From Lichenostomus cassidix (Eukaryota; Chordata; Aves; Passeriformes; Meliphagidae), in NCBI GenBank assembly GCA_008360975.2, contig CM039184.1:38179797-38243796 (forward strand): a DNA stretch of 64,000 bases, written 5' to 3'. Made by a program: the position numbers and the translations under genes. The notes beneath the pieces were generated by a model, which saw nothing but the letters and a program-made list of their open reading frames with translations, was not told the origin of the DNA and did not search any database. How positions within the stretch are numbered: position 1 is the stretch's first letter; the number at the start of each line of letters is the position of its first letter. Below are positions 1 through 13,500 of the stretch, piece by piece.

Positions 1-3000
1 GTATGTATAAAAATATGCCCACCACATATTTGCATTCAGTAGCATTTTAGCACTTTTGTGTATTCATGGCATCTCTGGACATTTTAACTTTAGTTTTAGA
101 ACTAAAATGCACATATTCCAATTCTCATCCCACTTGAGGTGCCTAGACTTTTTCACTTTGCCAAAGCTTAATATATTGTCACTGTAGAGATTTCAAAAAT
201 TTCTCAAAATAATATGTTATGTGGTAAAAACATAGCACCTATACTGTACATTTTATAAAAAGAGTCAGACTTGATTTAAGTTTGTAGTGGGATCAAACCA
301 ACATTTTGACTCCAGTTCTTTTGGATATGTGTTAGTGACATAAAATGTACATGCTATGGGATCCACATCCCTGTCAGATATGATTGTGATAGGAGTATGC
401 TTGCTTATAGAAGGGGGGTTTTGTTGCTTTTCAGCCCTTTCCTCAGCATTGGTCTTTATTTTCTTCTAAGAAGCTGTAATCACTTTCGGCTTGAAATTGT
501 ACAGGAAATTAGCTATTGTAGTCTGTGCGCCTTTGACTTCAAAAGAACCAGTCTGCTAGCAAAGAGTAATCTCTCTTAGTGGGCACAGAGCTGTTCAACA
601 GGAGCTTCATGAACTTCGTATTTTTTTTAGCTAGAATCAAATTATTTAGTCCCTAATCTGTGTGTATTTACTCTGCTATGTTTTCAGATCATTCTTTTTT
701 GCATTCATATTTCTGTGACAGATCTGCAGCATGACATCATTATGCCATGCGATTCTGATTTTCATCTTATGGAGTACCACAGGGAAGATTGTTTTACATA
801 CATCACCAACATAAAATTTTAAGCCTCTCTAATTATTTTTCTAAAAATTTCCTTGAGAAAAAAATTTACTTAGTTTTGCATAATTGTTTTATATAAGTCC
901 ATATCATTTATTCTTTTTACTTTTATCTAGGTTAATCTTAAAAATATTTCATTGTCCTGGCAATTTCCTAGACATTGAAAGCAGATACACTGTTCCTAAA
1001 TAAATAGTTTTTGCTTTTTTTCCCCAGTAGTACATGCCTTCATGTACCATTTACTCTTCTGATATTTCATGTAACTGCTAAACATTAGGATACTGCTAAA
1101 GCTTTTTAGCACAATAGGTTGAATGTTTTGTCTCTGCTATTTCTAATATATTTTAGTTATAAAAAGTCTTTAATTTACTGTCCTTTCCAAGGCTTTCTCT
1201 TTACTCCATTTCTACAATTGTTAGAATCTATTTTCCATTATGATTTTCAGTGGAGACTGAAACAAAAGCTCTCTTTTAGAAATCCTTCTTCCATTTAGTG
1301 AGTTACTTTCCCTATTTCATCTTGGCTTTCATTGTGCAACCCTTGCTCTTTGTCTGCCCAAATGCAGCCTGGTGCGACTCCATTTCCTTTGGAATACACC
1401 CTTTTGTACCTTATTTGACACAATAGTTGGCTTTTGTTAAAGGGTATGGTCTTATTTAAATACTCTTTGGTTATCTGTGTTTCTTTTCTAGCTAATTTCT
1501 TTGCCATTTTGAGTTGGTCTGCCAGCACAGAGACCACATTATAAAGTCTTAAAGGCGAGATATTGCCTGATTTATGACTAGGAAGTACATCATTGATGCT
1601 ACTATTACTAGTTGCTGTTTATGTTTCCTTTGTGTGTATGAAATAAAGTACATTTTTCGGCAATATCCAAGAGACCTGACAAAATTACTACCGTGAATTT
1701 CTCTTCTGTTAATTTTTTTCATAAAAAATTTAAATTTCGCATGAGCATATTTAAATGGTAATGAAAGCAGTCATGTTTCTATATTTTTATTTATGAGTAG
1801 TACATTTGCCTGTAAACAACTATAATAATTATGACCAAATATGCAACAAATTCACTTCTGCATAGTAATACCCTGAGAATCCCATTGACTTCAGGCAGTT
1901 AAAATTGTATGACAACCCAGAATCTGACCAATTAAAAATTAATTAGATTACTGATAATATAGTTGAATAATGTTTCATATAAGGAATGCAGAATTTAATA
2001 AAAAAATTGAATCATTGTATTGTTTAAAAAAATTAAATTCCCTCCTATTTCATGGCACAGTATGTAAATGTTGTTTTGCAATATTTTGGTTCAGTTAAAT
2101 GTCTCCTTAAGAAAAACAAACATCCTGACTTATTATCACTTTGCAGAGTAAACTTTAATGAGTGAAATTTCACTAATGATTAAAACCCATTTTCTAAAGT
2201 ATATTTTTTCTTTTATGGAGGCTGAGTGCCTTTGTATTAGGCATGTTTAGGTTTAAAATTGTTATTGCTCCTATATCAGTTACTATTTAGTTTATATTAG
2301 AAGAATATTTGAGTGAAATTTAAAGAATTATTCTTTATTTTTAACATATTAATTATGCTATATATTTGAAGTATTTTTAAAACTGTTGGATGGACTGCTT
2401 CCCTACAGCAGGAAGTAGCTTCCCCATATAGTGCATTTTAGTTAAATAATCCACATTTATACACATTTATGTCAGCTGAAAATTTCCAAGTTATTTGGAC
2501 TTGACACAATGCTAAAAGAAATGTAGAACTCACATTTTTTGCCATACTGACTCAAGGCATTTGCATATGTGTTTTGATATTTATTCTTAACATGAGCTAT
2601 CACACATTCTTTTCCCCAGAAACAAATATATATGTATATACGCATAATAATATATGTAATTTATTTATATGTGTGTGTGTGTGTTATATATAATACATAT
2701 CTATCTATATAATACAGATATCTCTTTATTCTGATAGAATACACCCCTGTCATTGAGGCAATGCATTCTACAATTTAGACCAAGGACACATGCAAAGGAA
2801 AGCTTTTCACACCATCTAGAAAAGAGGAATATTCAAATTTGCAGGCTAATTCCATCAATTTCCCCCTGTAATTTACTGTTTTCACTGTAATGGGTACTGG
2901 TTTTAAGAGTCATGAGGGAGAGAAACACGGTGAGACTCTTTCAAATTCTCATCTGTGTTACTGTTAAGACAAGTTTTTAGTTATAGGGAGAACAGCATTG

Positions 3001-3054
3001 AGGTTAACTGTCTTCAATTGCCTTAGTTTCATTTCCTTGTAATTTATGACAATT
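1..3054. other. Unique A/T-rich non-coding DNA, no gene
   Basis: No domain-bearing open frame, repeat family or RNA gene was recognised here apart from the AT/GT microsatellite listed separately. The longest open frames are 60-80 codons with no family resemblance. The stretch is rich in short T and A runs. It is best read as intergenic or intronic sequence. Confidence 0.6.
2624..2720. repeat. Compound AT/GT microsatellite
   Basis: A mixed simple repeat: ATAT/GTAT blocks, then seven GT units at about 2671-2684, then TATA and CTAT-like units. It is typical of neutral vertebrate DNA and likely to be length-polymorphic. Confidence 0.7.
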
Positions 3055-3110
3055 TAAAATTGTTTGGCCACAAGTTGTCTAGTCCAACCTATTAAAATCA
3101 GGAGGCAGAT
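3055..3110 (-). mobile_element. Short CR1 3'-end remnant (possible)
   Basis: The plus strand around 3073-3100 contains 'gtctagtccaacctatt', close to the 'atctagtccaacc' signature of the inverted CR1 3' UTR. The preceding 'ggccacaag' fits the neighbouring consensus positions loosely. Only about 50 bases can be aligned by eye, so this may be chance. If real, it is the last part of a minus-strand CR1. Confidence 0.4.
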
Positions 3111-5044
3111 AATTAATACTTAAGAAAGAGGAAATATTTTATTGCACATTCTATATATGGAATAGACTATTCTCTAGTCTATTTTCTGAATGATTTAGAT
3201 ATCCAAGTTGCAAATGATTCTATCATATAAAAGGTATTCGGTTTTATCATGAGTTTAAATGCATTAATAAGTGTTTACATATTAGTCTTTATTTCTTGGC
3301 ATTGGCAGTTGTGGGGGCTTTGACATAACTGTGATGAAGTTAAAGGAATTTTGCATTTGGTTTCTATTTCTCTGACATAACAGGTATTATACTGGCATCA
3401 TAAGACACTGTGATTGGACAATACAAAATATATAGCAAAATAAAAAGCAGGGTAGCTTTATGAGGAAAACAAAAGCAGGGAATAAGAGAACTGAAAAATA
3501 TCTCAGTAATTCTAGTCTATTTTTCACCAATATATCTACTTATATCCAGCTACTAATTTTACTTACACTGTGAAGAAACAGATGATATGGATATAAAGGC
3601 TGAGGTACGTAAATAGGAACAAGAGAAAAAAAAGGAAAGGCACAACTTGAGATAGATGCACACCTTATGTTGAGAGCTATAGGGGGAAGATATAACAAGG
3701 GGACAAGATATAACAAGGCATCACCAAAAATGTGTGAGGGCAAGTGTCATGGGAAAAAGAATAAGGGGAAGACATCTCTGTAACACCTACACATCCCTTG
3801 TCTTTCAGCATCTGTTTTGTGAGATTGATGAGGCAGAAGGATCTGCTTTACTGTCCTAAAACACCAGTTCCTTTCCTATCAGCACAGTAGCAAGATTCAG
3901 GAAGTAGTGGAAGGACTCTTCAGGAAAGCACCTAAGCAGAATAGAAAATGCCCCCAAAAAAAGTCTCTAAATTTTAAGTTCTTAATCAGTAATATTTAGA
4001 ATTTCTAAAAAATTTTATTGGATGTGATTTCTGCCAGCTGAAAGCTGCTCATAGTTTTTTCATGCTGGTGAAGTCTGTTGGTGTTGAAGGCTCACAGGTT
4101 TTCTTCATTGTCTACTTTAAATCCTGCAGCTCATATGCCTGCAAGAGATGTACTGTAAGGAGTCTCTAGGGTTTGTTTGGTGAATCTGCTCATTTGCCAT
4201 GGTAGGTGATAGATAACTGCCTGTCAATGTCAGTGCCAGCATCTTGTTGATTGAAATTAATATTTACATTTAGCTTTTTCTCAAATTCAGTATCATAATT
4301 CTCAACAGTGCCATTTCCCATTATTTTCCCAAAAGATGCTATTATTTTTCTATTTCCTTTGACATTATATTAAACACCATTTAAAGGAGATTGCCATTCT
4401 CATTGATACCTTTCAAATAAAACTTGGAGAAAAATGTGAACAAGTCTTTAAAAATGGATCCATTCCAGGCATTTGGAATGAAAACTAACATTTGCACTTT
4501 TTTTTTTTTTTTTATTTTTCAGCAATATGTTTTCCTGTTTCTACAGATTATAGCTACTTAAGAAGAACTTGTTTATACTATCTAGTTTGCAAAGTCTGGG
4601 ACAAAATACAGGGATTTTGTAAAAAAAATCATAGGATTCAATAAGAAGGAGTCTTATTTTGAAGGACAAATAATAGCAATACTTGTATGGAATTTCCTAG
4701 TCATTAAGAGAATAATGGCTACTCACATTTCCCAAATGCAGTCATCCAATGTTTAGAGAAATCTTTATGAAGAAAATGACCAGACATAAAAAGTCCTTCT
4801 CTTGTAAGTGCAGGCACTTAATTGACTGCTCTGATCATTAAAATAAATTAGACTACATTCTCCACAACTCCCCATGGAACTTTTATCTCAAGAGAGAATT
4901 GTAAAACAATTCACTGTTGCAATGCAAAACAGAAAACCATGTTTTCTATACAGTAGCTGTGCCAAAGTATGCACATTTCTTTTTTCCATTGTCTTTGCTC
5001 TGTCGTCCCTTAAACGAGATTACCTAAACTGTGTTCACTTCCTT
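3111..5044. other. Non-coding DNA, no gene seen
   Basis: Nothing gene-like is visible. A T16 run lies at 4498-4513. The open frame at 3540-3743 (minus) is low in complexity and has no recognisable domain. The stretch is treated as unique intergenic or intronic sequence. Confidence 0.5.
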
Positions 5045-5084
5045 TCTCTCTCTCTCTCTCTCTCACTGTCTCTCTCTCTCTCTC
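5045..5084. repeat. (TC)n microsatellite, interrupted
   Basis: Two blocks of TC dinucleotides are separated by 'actg'. The short frame crossing it encodes only a Ser/Leu run, an artefact of the repeat. Pure pyrimidine tracts of this kind can adopt triplex DNA in vitro. Confidence 0.9.
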
Positions 5085-5398
5085 AACCCTTCTTGACAAG
5101 ACAGAGTTCAATGTCTGCTTCAATCCTGATACAGTATTTCTGAAGTTTCAGCAAAATATTATTTATTGAAGTAGTCTAACTTTTTCATGTGGTTCCAGAG
5201 CCATAGGTGGAGGTAGCAATTCTAGTAAACTTAGCTTCCAAGATACCACATCTTTTGTTTAATTAATTTTGCATTCTACATGCTAATATTCTCTTTCTTC
5301 TGTTCAATGTCTGTTATAGTAATACAGTATAACTCCTTTTATCATCACAGAAAATACAGTAATTGTTGAGGTAACCCTTATACTTCTATTGGGTTTTC

Positions 5399-5455
5399 TA
5401 CCTTTTTTTTTCTTTTTTCTTCCTTTTCTTTTTTCTTTTTTTTTTTTTTTTTTTC
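5399..5455. repeat. Polypyrimidine T/C tract with T19 run
   Basis: Almost uninterrupted pyrimidines, ending in a T19 run at 5436-5454. The hydrophobic Phe/Leu frame through it (from 5389) is a translation of this tract and not a membrane protein gene. Confidence 0.85.
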
Positions 5456-5559
5456 TGTACTTATTATCAAGGATTCCATGTCTTCAGTTTCCTTTAATTT
5501 ACTTTTCTAAGGTGATCGTAAAAACTTTCTATTCACTTTCTAGGTGCTGTATAAATCTT

Positions 5560-6125
5560 AGAAAGCAGGGCCTGAAGATATCTCAAGAGGTCATTTAATC
5601 TTCTGCCAAAGGCAGAATCTGCTCTGCTTATGTCGTTCCTGTCAAACATTTTTTAACCTGCTTCTAAAGACCTCTAACCTCCTCAGACAAATTTTTATGA
5701 TGCCTTTCTATAATCATAGTTTGAAGGCTTTTTGATAGCATATAATTTGAGCCTTTCTTGTTGCAGTTTAAATTCAATAAATCCTACCCTGTTCAACAAG
5801 AATATGAAGAATATTTCTTTTCCCCTCATTCATGTATCCTTTATCAGTCTGTTTTCCTAAATCCATGCTTCCTATAGTTTTTTGAGTTGCATCTTCTTCA
5901 AAGCTGCATTCCTAAAATTGCACCCAGTAAGCACCTGGTGTGTTCCCAGTGACAGAGAGAATGAAAGTCTGATTTCAAATGTCTTGCAAGCTACTTTTTA
6001 TTATAGTTCCCAATCTGCATTTTTCATAGCAGTAAAATATATTTTGACTTGTGTGAATGTGTGATCCTCTGTAACCCCATATTTCCTTCTACAGAATTAT
6101 CAGCAAAATAATCTCTGTCGTGGTT
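5560..6125 (-). mobile_element. Ancient CR1-type LINE 3' region
   Basis: Seen: the plus strand reads in order through landmarks of the inverted CR1 3' UTR. These are 'tctcaagaggtcatttaatc' (5581-5600), 'taacctgcttctaaagacct' (about 5655-5674), 'tcttgttgcagtttaaattc' (5757-5776), a 'gcacccagtaagcacctggtg'-type block near 5920-5942 and 'tgtaaccccatatttccttc' (6070-6089). Each is a diverged form of the corresponding CR1 segment, and their order and spacing agree. Many substitutions and indels imply an old insertion, probably predating recent avian radiations. The element is on the minus strand, with its 3' end near 5560. The 5' limit is uncertain because divergence makes it fade out. A Met-initiated frame at 5882-6064 is incidental. 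Confidence 0.75.
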
Positions 6126-9100
6126 GGTCATTCGTGCCTAAGTGGTGTACCCTCAATCAAAGGATTTGATCAGCTACTTGATCTCATTGCCTCTGCTCTG
6201 AGACATTTAAATAACCACAGATCCGCTTAGTATGTAATCCTAGGACTTCTACAGAATATAATCATATGTTCTCAGCCACTGCCATTTTTGTAATTCACAG
6301 ATTGTTCTGGAAACTGTGTTTAATAATTTCTGGTGGTTTTCAGACATTGGAAGTTTCATTGAGACTTGTAAATAGATATGTTTATCTTTAGGAATATATA
6401 TATCTGTACACAGACACCCCCACACATTATTGTTTGTTAGATCCTTGTCCCACAAGTCACTTTAAAAAGACACAGAAAAAATGATAGCATTGCCATGTTG
6501 TCAGATTTCTTAAAAGACTGATTATCAAGCATCAACTTCATTCTTTTTCTTTTCATAACTTAATTATTTTTCTCTTCATTACAGTTCTATTTGGGTTTTT
6601 TTTGTAGGTTATTCGTTTACTCTCTGAAATTCATCTACTAACTTTTGTACATTTCATAAAAAGATAATGCTTCTTTGTATCATTGCAAATTAATTACATG
6701 AGGAATTAAACGCAGGATATGCAAAGACAAAACCCCACAGATCTATATGATTATGTAAAAATGGTAATCATAGGAATACAGAAATGTGCCTTTTCAATGG
6801 CATAGTGATTTTTTTTAAATCAAAGTATCTTTTAAGATTTGTAACACACTGTGGAGATCAATGAGTAGCTTTAAGATACTCCTTCACCTTCCCTCTCTTC
6901 ATGAATTTCATCTCCTGACAAAGATCTCAATTAAAGAGTTTTATCATTTTCACTAGGAAGGAGAAAGAATGACTCATATTGGATTCTTCAAAGGTAGTAA
7001 ACTGCATTTAACTATAAATTGACCTCCTAAATAATTATGTCATTGTTTTGTTTTTGAGGATCTGAAGTTGTAATCCAAGACAATTTGTCACATTTTGGCT
7101 GTGATCTGTTCTCTGTTTAAAATAATTCTCCTCATCTCCGAATTACAAACTTGTCTAGGCTGGCATAAACTAAAGAAGCTAGGAAAGTAAAGGTATTTTT
7201 AGAAAAATAGGGAGGGGTCTTATGTTCAACCTAAGTGTTATGAACTGTAAACAAGTTTTACAGTTCCTCAGACTATATTCAGCCACACTAAGGTGTGATT
7301 GATTCTGAACAGTTTACTTTGGCCCTATCAACATGAAGTTCTGGATTTAAAATATTTAAAACATTTCAGGGGTGGATTTTACATGTATCTCTTCAAATTC
7401 ATCAGATTTTTTCCTGGAGACTTGCCTAGTAGCCCACCACTTATAAAAATGTGGTTATTCCAATAGTGGTATTTATTGGAAAACCTAATGTTTAAATATA
7501 GGTGTTTTCATTACGTGAGTTAAATAAGTATGTGTTTGACAGAACTTTAAAATGGTGCATGTGAGGCAGGTGCCTGTGTTTTTTCCCACCTACAGGTTCT
7601 CTCTCCCAAAAAGGAGGGGACATCACTCTTCTCTCTTCTTGCTTTTCTCCCTCACTTGCTTTTTCTTTCCCAGCTTCCATACTGCAACTGTCTGCCCTTC
7701 CATTAGCTGTACTATTGCTATGATTCTTCTCTGAGCCATGGAACACTTTAAAAAGGAAGCAAATTATCCAGGTTGTGTTTTGCTGCCATTTTAGGAAATG
7801 TTACATGCCTTCAGATGGGCTCAGTGCTAACACAGTACCGAAGAGCGTGGAATACAAGAACAATTTTTAATGACCATGAACTTTTCAGTTGGTTCAGCAG
7901 CTTTTTTTGCAGCTATTATCCTACTGAGCTGAATAAAAATGCTGCTTTGTCCCTGAAAGTCTGGTTTTCCTTATCTCCGTAAATGATCATGTCTTCAAAA
8001 TGATGATTGGCAAAAGGCAACTTTTGTCTAACCTGTTAATCATTCATCCCTAATAAATACTAATCAAGATGTACTTTCTTGTTGTCACAAACAAGATAAC
8101 GTAATCAAATAATCAAATAGAAGAAGTCATCAGCTAGAAATAATGACTTAGCACTAGAAAATGAATGTTGCTCCTTTTTATGCAACACAGTCTCTTTCTG
8201 GAAATTGAAGGAGAGGCAGTCCTTGAGTTTATTTGCACAAACATATAATCCCAAAACACACACAGCTCAAATTTGAATTTAATTCAAAGGTATGACTAAA
8301 ATTAACATTCATTAAGACCTTTTTTGGTTTTTTTTTTTTTTTTTTAGGTTGTTTGTTTAGCACAATTTTCCTCATTTCCTCTGTTCTTCAGGTGTTTGGC
8401 ATTTTTTGTTTGTGCATTTTCATGTGGGTTTTTTAGTTCTTTGTGGGGCAGCTGTTCTTGTTTGGCTTTGTATTTGTTCTGATTACTTTTTTTTATTATA
8501 TTAATCTAAATTTCTGGTTACTACTGATTTCTTCTAGGGATTTGTGCAGCTAATAGCTTTTTTACTTTAAACAGCTGATGTATTTAAAACTGGACATTCC
8601 TTTTCAAAATGGAGGCATCATTTTTTGACTTAGTGACAAATGACTGTTGATTTCTGTTCTGTGATCTCAAAGATATGCTAAAAGGAATTGTCATGTAATA
8701 CACCTGATACAAGTCAAGAATAACAGTAAATGTGATAACTGGTTATCACTGTAATCATTTAACTTCCAGCAGAAAAAAAAACTGTATTTAAGTGGTATTT
8801 GTTGTTAATACTGGTATACAAGATATTACCATGGTGACAAAACAGTAATTTTGGCTGCCACTAAAGCACATATATTTTGTTTGGTACCCAAAATAACTCC
8901 AAATAAAGCACACACTAAGCCAGTCTGCTAGATTTCAAGGCAAAATGAGGTATTACCGACCAACTGCTTAGTTGCTTTCTTTACCCATGGCAAACTTTTC
9001 TAAGGATGAAGATTTTTTTAAAAGAATTATAAATACGTAGTATAAATCTGTAGGTATTAGTATATAGGACTAATTCAAGAGGTTATTTATCAAAATGTGT

Positions 9101-9869
9101 TTCTTTCAAATGGCCATCCTCCATACTATAATAACAAGTAGCAGTCTTCAGTGAACTTCAAAGAAAAAAAGCATGGAATACAAGCACTGGAGAACAAAGA
9201 GGGGAAAATATCTTTCAAAATAAGCACTTGACAGAAATAATGAATATTTGAACTTGATGACTGAATTAGAGTATTGAGCTAACTTAATGGCTACTGACTT
9301 GCATTGTTATATAAGATTGAGATTTTGTAGTTGTTTTGAATTCCTACACTCTTGGCAGACTCTGCTGGAAGTTACCACTAAAATGTTATTCTCTATCTCT
9401 AAAAATTAGCTGATATTGCTCACAGATTTTCTTCTTTCATAAAAAGCAACAAGAAATCATGAAAATAGGGGTGAGAAATGACTTTTGCTCTGGGAAAAAT
9501 TGCAATTTAAGAGGTAGTGGAAAAGCTCAAGACTTCACTTAAAATAAATCAGCATTCTGAGTTTATGGCTCAGAGCAGTGAAAACTTTCCATGATACATT
9601 TCATACCTTAGCAATAGATTTATTTTGCTTTTTGAACAGATTTTTCAGACCTGTCTAAAAAGTGCACGGAAGTGAACTTGAGCATATGATCATCTGTGTA
9701 AATTGCATTAATCGGAACAGTCCACAGTTCTACAGAATTTATCTTGTTTGATGTGACCACAAGGGAAAAAAATCTATAATTCTGGAATAGATAGATATAC
9801 CTATGATATTAAGATTTATGAAACCTGAAACATCACAGCTATTGTTTATGCTGGAGTGGAATCTGGTTA
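6126..9869. other. Unique non-coding DNA, no gene seen
   Basis: The longest frames are 60-84 codons with no recognisable family. A T18 run lies at 8328-8345. An imperfect 18-bp palindrome occurs at 8732-8749 and is described in the findings. No repeat family was identified. Confidence 0.5.
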
Positions 9870-10555
9870 AGGATGTCAAATGCCATGGAAGGGCTTCTAC
9901 AGGTGCACAAGCAGCAAAAGGAAGACAAGAGAAATCAGGAGCCAGATGATGGTTGGGGCAGGGGCACAGGTGATAGAGGGTATGGAAAAGGCTGAAGCAC
10001 TGAATGCCTTCTTTGCCTCAGTCTTTACTTGTAAAAGAGCCTTCAGAAGTACCTGCTGGGAACCAGGGGGTAGGTCTGGAGCAGGAAAGGCATACCTTTA
10101 GTGGAGGAGTATCAGTTTAGGGAATACTTAAATAATCTGGACATACATAAATCCATGAGCAGATGCTGGGGTGCATCTGTTAAAGCTGATGGAGGCAGCT
10201 GATGTCATTGCAAGTCAGCATTAATTCACAAGGGGAAGTCAGTCATTACCAGCCTGATAACCTTCTGTGATGGAGTGTCTGGCTTGGTAGATGAAGGGAG
10301 AGGAGCGGATTTTGTCTGTTTTGATTTCAGTAAGTTTTTCAACACTGTATCCCATAATATTTTCATAGAGAAGCGGTGGAGGTATGAGCTGGATGAGCAG
10401 ACAGTGAGGTGGGCTTAAAAATAGGGGACTGGTCAAGCCCAGAGGGTTGTGGCTAGTGGCATGAAGTCAGGTTGGAGACCAATAACCCCAGGTGTATCCC
10501 ATGGGTCAATACTGAATCAAATGCAGTTCAGTATGGTCTGGATGACTGGTTAACT
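9870..10555 (+). mobile_element. CR1 LINE fragment, linker plus RT part
   Basis: Seen: the frame starting at 9880 encodes a block containing KRKTRE, then 'EKAEALNAFFASVFT' (about 9985-10029). This is the well-known CR1 ORF2 segment between the endonuclease and RT domains. In another frame, 10240-10375 encodes a diverged version of the 'DGV..LVDEGR.AD.V..DFSK.FNTVSHNI' block. The first catalytic Asp codon of the RT is intact at 10323-10325. Sequence at 10440-10555 corresponds to the following RT region. The copy is 5'- and 3'-truncated, has at least one frameshift and an internal deletion between the linker and RT parts, and cannot make a functional protein. A CR1 identity is secure; the subfamily is not assigned. 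Confidence 0.9.
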
Positions 10556-13500
10556 GAAAATGATCAGTAAAATATTTTCTTTAACTTATTACATTGTTCA
10601 CCTATATTATGTTTGGACAAATACTGGTTTGTGCTTATTTAGCTTTCTGATACAATGGATGCCATAAAGTTAAGAAAAATATAGTTTATTGTGTTTTGAT
10701 TCAGATGTCTTCTGTCATTTATGTAGGCTGAGACTGGAAAGCAAGCATATCTGACAAACTATTTCCAGATAAGCAAGGGCAAAGACAGCAAAAAGTTGAC
10801 TGCTGCCTAAAATATTGGAGATTATTAGACTTTAAAGACTCACTTTTATTTTTAGACATACATGATTTTTCCCTTTCCTTTTCCTGTTTCCTTTTCCCTT
10901 TCCTTTTTTCCTTTAATGTTTGGTTGTGCAGTGATTTTGCTTGAGCTCATAATGAAGTGCTTTTGATCAGCACTAAAAAAGGTCTACTGGTTGAGTCCTT
11001 AAATGCAAAACTTGTGATGAGAATAAACTTCAAGGTCTCAGAATGCACTTATCAGATCTACTGTATGAATAAGTGTCAGGTCCCAGAGCAGATTGCATAA
11101 ATCTTTCTGGTTGAGCTTGGTGAGTGCAAAGCTTTATACCCACAGGCTTGCAATCTTTTTGAAGGTGATTATAATTCAGCACCAGCTTTGCATCCTGGAT
11201 GAAGGTTCCCCTTGAACACAAAGTATGTTACATGCTTGTGTGCTAGTGATCAAAATACCCAAAAGGTTGCCAGTCTTGCAATTCTTCAACCTGCAAAATG
11301 ATGTTAAAATGCTAGATTCAATCAGCTAAGCTGTAAATTCAGTTATTTTAGATTGAAGGCACAGTTCTACCTCCTTTGCCAAAAACTAATTTCAGTCATA
11401 ATATTTTTTTTTTACCATACTCCATGGTGCAGGTTTATAAATGGTATGTTTAAGATTTTTTTTTTTTTTTTTGCACATTCAGGCAACAATTACTGCCTGA
11501 GGTAGCAATATGTACTTAATTTTCCAAGTAAATATAGGTAGTAGATGTTCATCCATGCTTGTTTAGGATAAATTTGCAGTCATACCATACAGAGGTTGAA
11601 GATTTAGTTGTTCATAGGAGCAATATATTGTTTTATGATCTATTTGTTTTTGATTCTTCATTTAGGTAATGGTCTCTAGCGTCTCACTTCCACAATTCTA
11701 CTAAAAAAAATTTATTGCATTTTTTTAAATCTACCATGAACTAAAACTTTTGTAATATCCATTGTCTCCAGCCTCTTGCTACCAAAATACTGAAGGTAAC
11801 AGATAATAGATCTTACTGTTCTAACAGTCTCTTGAAAACGCTCTTAAAACTCTATTAACCTCATACAAAATATTTTCTTTATTCAGCTGAGGTACAATGT
11901 GATATCAAATGTTATACTACTGAAAATTTCCTCCTACATTTAAGAGTGTAACATAAAGTATAGCTCAAAAAAAAATCATAACATTCTTTTAGTAATTCTT
12001 TATTTATGTTGTTCGGTGATTACAAAGTAAAAAACTAATTTGCAAAATTCACTGATTCACATGAAGTCATGCTTCCAACCCTTGATCAAACGTATTTTAA
12101 GCCTAGTTTAGATGAACAATTTCATCTTCCTTTGGCAGTAAAGTTTTAAGATCATTTTGTTTCAACCTCAGTACTTTCCTAGAAAAGGAAAATTAGCCTT
12201 TTTGCTTGGAAAACAAGTCCATTTGTCATTTCTCTAACCTGTTGGGAGCTATTACAGAAAGCTTATTCCCTGCCTTTGTGGTCACATCCAAAACATGGTT
12301 TATAATGTCAAACGAAGAGCAAAATTTGTTATAAATATGTAGACTTAAACTGGTTTATCAGATTAGTGACTGGACTCTCTCTTCCACTAAAAACAAACAA
12401 ATAAAAATATTCTTAATAGTTCTAAGCTATAGGGATACCTTTGGAGAAGTATAGTAATATGAGTTAGAATGACTCAAAATTTAGCTATATTGTACTATGT
12501 CCTGTTTTAATTTTATGTGGATTTCACTGAAGCTATACATTCATTGTTTATAGTAGCATCATGAGCCTGTACTGTATCTGAAACACCAGTGTTACATGGA
12601 TATTAGGTGCTGTAAGGTAGATAAATAGCCACAAAAGGTTCTTACCCATCACAGTAGTACCGTTATAAGCATTTAAGTTACACTTAAAACCTACAACGTG
12701 AAGAATTGAATGATTTTTTTGGGTAAACATCCTAATTAGAACCGATGTTTACATCCTTACTATTTCCTATCTCTCTTTTTATTGACCTATAGATGAGCAC
12801 ACATACACACACAAATATCTACAATGTTATGTACAATGTTTGTGGGTGATGATATGTGCGCAAATATGCTCATGTTTTATTAAATCTTCTCTGGCAATTG
12901 TATCTTTTCTGTTGATATGTAGAGTTTGACCAGAGCCTAGGAAAACAATCATCACTGAAGATGAATCAATTCTCCTGTTCTTCAATCTTTTCCTCAAGCT
13001 TATATACAGTATAAAGTTGTAGCAGTTAGTTGTAGCCATAGGAGTATTTATATTTGAATTCCATTTGCGATGCTGTATAGATTTCCAGTGAAGTTTATCA
13101 TAGTTTTCACTCTTGTGTTTGAATTTAAATCAGTATAAAAAATAGTTATACTGGGATAACAGCAGTCAAACCAGGCACTGTAGTAAGAACACTGTTTTCA
13201 TAAAAAACCTCACCTATTACTCAGTCTGTTAGAACAGTAAAGCTTCTTAAGTCCTGATACCACTATGGAAGTCTTGTTCTCATGCTAACGAGAAGACTGT
13301 ATTCCAACCTAATCAGCAGCATTGAATAAGTCAGTAATAATCAAAATCTTTCACTACCTCTGTTTCCCTAAATTTCTAAAGTGATATTCAAAGCCAAAAG
13401 GACATTTTCCTAGACAGATTCATTTTCCTCAACTAGAGGAAACTATGACATATACAAAGTAAGATATTTTGGGTGTGTTTTTTCATCTTTCGGACAGGGA

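Noticed and set aside
1464..1476. 13-base match to the start of mature miR-9 (tctttggttatct)
   Set aside because: The match stops there, and no complementary arm able to form a precursor hairpin is present within 100 bases.
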